Origin: Cantharellus purpuraceus
Taxonomy: Eukaryota > Basidiomycota > Agaricomycetes > Cantharellales > Hydnaceae
Assembly (NCBI GenBank): GCA_025174535.1
Contig: JALBUN010000049.1
Span: forward strand, 868,001-932,000
DNA: 64,000 nucleotides
Direction: 5' to 3'
Shown here: piece by piece, positions 60,873-64,000 of the stretch
Layout of the letters: the number at the start of each line of letters is the position of its first letter
How positions within the stretch are numbered: the stretch's first letter is position 1
Translations under genes and position numbers: made by a program
The notes under the pieces: generated by a model
The model's input: the letters and a program-made list of their open reading frames with translations, nothing else
Told to the model about the DNA's origin: nothing
The model's database searches: none

Positions 60873-61423
60873 AAGGTTATAGTGTACATGTTATGCAGTC
60901 TGAATTGTGTACAGCTTACGAATAGCATTGAAATGATTTTAAAACCAGGTGCAAGATATCAAATATTCATATTTGGGCTTGTCGTAGGGAGTCGATGGGG
61001 GCCGATAGTTGTAGGGACCTGATCTGACTTTGATCGTTAGCCGACTAACTGATTTAGAAACTTCTGTCGACTCATTGCATCAAGATATCACCCCAGCACA
61101 CACAGTACATACAAGCCAGACGATCAAATCAATTGAGGCATTATGAACCCTAATAGTGCTTGATCAAAGAACCAAACGAAACGGGAAATGAGATGTGCGG
61201 GGAAGAAACTTAACGATGTCCATGAGCGTGATGGCAAGCAAGCGACAGCAGATCTACTAAAAATGGGCATTAATTATTCCGTCGCCATTCTTGTGCGATT
61301 CTTGTGCAATTCAACGAATGTGTCCCCACAAAAAGGGACGAGGGAAGTTTAAAGAATAAACTGGCAGGCCGGGCCAGAGAAAGTGTAGGAGGCCTATTGT
61401 TATTTGTGGGGGACGCAGCAGCC
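60873..61423. other. Convergent intergenic region
   Basis: About 550 bp between two converging gene ends. No gene is seen. Confidence 0.5.
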
Positions 61424-64000
61424 TTACAAGCGGCGGTAGCCGGCACCCAAGCTACTTCCGGAGTAACCGGAGGACGGTACCGCTGGTGCAGCGGAAGCAA
61501 ACAAACTACCGAGGGAGCTGGGAGCTACACTAGCACCTGCCGCGGAGGCGGACCAACTGCCGGCAGTGCTAGGAACGGCGCTAGCGACTGCAGCGGAAGC
61601 AGACCAACCACCGGCGGCACTAGGAGCTGCGCTAGGAACTGCAGCAGAAGCAGACCAAACATTGGCGTAGCTGGCAGCGGGTGTCGCGGCGGAGGCAGGC
61701 CATCCAGCATACGAGTTAGCAACGGGAGGACCCTGCATGCTAGGGGGTGTGAGACCCCAAGAAGACTTGCACTATTGAGTTTGTCAGTTCCGGAACGTGT
61801 CTGGGTGGAGAGTGAAAGCGTTAAACAAACCTGAGACAAGCAACTAGACAAGGCTGTTGCATCTGCGGTCGCCAAAGCAGTAGTGGTGCCAGTTCCTGTC
61901 CCTGCAACTGCCGTAGCGTCCGCGGTTTGTAGAGCAGTAGATATCTCCGTCTGCGTCTCTGTTGCAGTTGCAGTTGCGGTCGCGGTTAAAGTTTGCTCTT
62001 GTGTCTGAACGACTGTGACGGAGTTGGTCTAAACATCAAATAGCAGATATATGTCATGCATTGCAAGAGCAACTCGTACGTGAGTGAGACTTACCATGAC
62101 CGCTGTTACAGTCTCCTCCAAGGTCTTTGTGTTGTCGATGACGTTGGTAGACACAAACACACTAGTGAACGTTGTTGGCTGAACCTACACAAAGGACATC
62201 AGAACCTGCAACATGTAATGTTCATGACCAACGTACCAGAGTTGACACGACAGTCTTGGTCTTGAAGTCGGTCTCGATGAAGGTAGCGGTCTTTAAGCCA
62301 AACCATTAGTAAACACTAAAGTATACTATTGCAAGGAATTTACCTGTGTTGCAGTGACACTCTGCAAAACATGGTCACACGACGGTTAAATTCATATATG
62401 TACACAGCTCATAAACTCATACCTGAGTCTGCGTCAAGAAGTCGGTCTGCGAAAGGAATTAGGTTAGAAGCCCAAACACAACTCAATACTCACCATGACT
62501 TGGGTCTGCGTCTGCTCGATAGTCTTGGTGTTGTCGACAACCTTAGTCTGAACCCAAACGCTTGTGAAGGTGGTCGGCACAGTCTGAGAGTTTTGTGTAT
62601 CAGAGGAATGAATCACCGCGTGTATACACATGAGACTCACCACAGTCACCATATCAGTGATATGATCGGTCTGAGTTGCCGTCGCCGTCTGTAAGAGAGG
62701 TTAATACGCAATACACTGTGAGAATGGGACAAGGGCATACCTGAGTCGCAGTAAACCTCTGTGCGAAGCAATCGAAATGTCAGAAAGACATGCACGCTGC
62801 ATCTAACTCTTGGCGTACCTGAATCTGAGTCATGGTGTCGGTCTGCATATTATAAATTAACTAAAGCTTCAACCCAGCGCCGGCTAGTGAGTGACTTACC
62901 ATGACTTGTGTCTTGGTCTCCTCAATGGTCTTCGTGTTGTCAATGACTGAGGTTGATACCCAAACACTAGTATACGTGGTTGGCTGAAGCTGTACGGAGG
63001 TAGAATAAAGTCAGGTAGAAGCGGGACGAATACTGAAACACGTACGATAGTGGACACAACAGTCTTGGTATCGATCTCCGTCTGGGTGGCAGTCTTAGTA
63101 GCGAAGTCGGTCTAGACAAAGCAAACGTGGTCAATCGTCTTTATTGGGACTAGAAGTATATGGACTTACCATAGTGGCAGTGGCAGTGAACGTGTTGACC
63201 TGTGTGTGAATCTCAGTAGCTGTCAGAGTGTGCTCAATATTGATAGTTTCGTCCATGATCTCAGTCGAGACCCAGACGCGGGTGGTAGGGACGAGCTACA
63301 GGTGATTGTGTTATAAATATTTAGTGTTGATGTTCTCAAAGCAACGAACCTCAGTCGAGGTCTAGAAGTTGTTGATAAGTGTCAAAAACAACAAGAAGTT
63401 TGCACGAGACGGACCATGATCTCAGTCATAGTGTCGGTCAAAGTATCTGTGACTTGTCTGGAAAACGTGGGACATTAAGTATTATTCTCATTGGATGACA
63501 TAAACCCTTACTTGGTCTGGGTTTGGAACATCGTCACTGTGGTCGGCTGGACCAGGGTCGTGGTGGAAACCTGCGTCATGGTCTCAGTGTGATACTGAGT
63601 GACCGTCACTGGGGGGGCCTGGTAGCATTGCTGCTGTCTAATACAAAGAGTCGGTGGATAAGCAAAAACAAAAAAACATTGAATTGCGTACTGGTTGATA
63701 ATCACGGTCTGGTAGCAACCCCACTCTTGCGTGGAGAACTGAGTGCGCAAGATCAGCCTTGCACATACACATTGAAGCAGTATGGTCTTACCCATGACTC
63801 GGCTTGGCACTTGCCGTTATTGCCTTTTGAGTAGCCATAACCACAGTTCATGCTTGAATATCCACCGCCAGTAAACTGAGAGTAGTATGAAGGGCCCACG
63901 GAAGCCGGCCAGGATGGGGGAGGAGTGTACTGCGAGGGATTTGCGCTATACGACCCACTGGGACTTCCTGTGTACTGAGCGGAGGAACCACCATATGAAG
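61424..64000 (-). CDS. Modular Thr/Ser-rich extracellular-type protein, partial (N-terminus outside window)
   Basis: A minus-strand gene that runs off the right edge. The right part encodes a Tyr/Gly/Ser/Pro-rich stretch and a Cys-containing block (Cys-Gly-Tyr-Gly-Tyr ... Cys-Gln-Ala-Glu-Ser-Trp, then Glu-Trp-Gly-Cys-Tyr-Gln). The middle is dozens of Thr-x-Thr and Thr-Gln pairs, encoded by exons of 12, 18, 18, 24, 24, 48, 54, 66, 90, 90, 90 and 126 nt, almost all phase 0. Four exons share the core Pro-Thr-Thr-x-Thr-Ser-Val-x-Val ... Asn-Thr-Lys-Thr. The C-terminal exon (61424-61732) repeats Trp-Ser-Ala-Ser-Ala-Ala about every 24 residues. Such sequences are heavily O-glycosylated in fungal cell-wall or secreted proteins. 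No GPI-like hydrophobic tail is present. Function unknown. Confidence 0.75.
62095..63295 (-). repeat. Duplicated exon modules and microexons
   Basis: Repeated 90 nt exons lie at 62095-62184, 62494-62583 and 62900-62989, with a longer relative at 63170-63295. Microexons of 18 nt (62344-62361, 62741-62758) and 24 nt (62423-62446, 62819-62842) alternate with them. Each is flanked by AG and GT on the minus strand and starts at a codon boundary. Confidence 0.75.

Noticed and set aside
1..64000. CRISPR arrays, bacterial operons or phage genes
   Set aside because: Regular short repeats with unique spacers are absent, and genes are spliced and of fungal families.

Overview
This window looks like nuclear DNA of a filamentous basidiomycete, most likely an Agaricomycete. 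The genes are split by many 45-65 bp GT-AG introns, sit close together on both strands, and match fungal families: Gcn2 kinase with RWD and HisRS-like domains, ERG2 sterol isomerase, acetate-transporter (GPR1/FUN34), a fungal arrestin and a cysteine-rich small protein. TAA, TAG and TGA all end host genes, so the standard code applies. There are no CRISPR arrays or prokaryotic operons, and I found no rRNA or tRNA gene.

Positions 1-23.6 kb are a graveyard of nested transposons. A 7.9 kb Ty3/Gypsy chromovirus (944-8835, plus strand, two 528 bp LTRs, target duplication GGTGA) sits inside the reverse transcriptase gene of a second copy of the same family on the minus strand (8836-11514 continuing at 943-1, running off the window). 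Around them lie truncated and solo LTRs of the family (11515-12515, 11592-12119, 23047-23585), two with clean 5 bp duplications. A Copia element lacking its 5' end (15060-19041, minus) follows. It lies among copies of a separate repeat family, two of which form a 1.8 kb inverted repeat (19042-20832). The zone also holds a small fold-back element, a TGAGTCA-rich minisatellite and the tail of another retroelement. The Gypsy open frames carry many TGA codons where arginine CGA is expected, and LTR differences are transitions at CpG, so methyl-cytosine decay is the likely cause.

The chromovirus has four features worth attention. A site just after its LTR is complementary to a sequence inside the LTR (Tf1-like self-priming). 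An A8 slippery run directly precedes the gag stop, with pol in the -1 frame. A C-terminal chromodomain is present. A long uninterrupted antisense frame (585 codons) lies between pol and the 3' LTR; it encodes a charged coiled-coil protein with a cysteine cluster.

From 24 kb to the end the window is ordinary genic DNA: an MFS transporter, Gcn2, a 14-cysteine small protein, Erg2, a WBP11-like splicing factor, an RNF10/Mag2-like RING protein, an Fhit-type HIT hydrolase, an unknown protein ending in a CaaX box, the Golgi SNARE Gos1, mitochondrial ribosomal protein bL9, an amidase, a GNAT acetyltransferase, an arrestin-like protein, an acetate-transporter-family protein, and a modular Thr/Ser-rich extracellular-type protein cut by the right edge. 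These are unrelated housekeeping and accessory genes, not a cluster. ERG2 and the WBP11 gene share a 123 bp divergent promoter. The modular gene at the right edge is the most unusual host gene: it is built from phase-0 exons, including 12, 18 and 24 nt microexons and repeated 90 nt exons.
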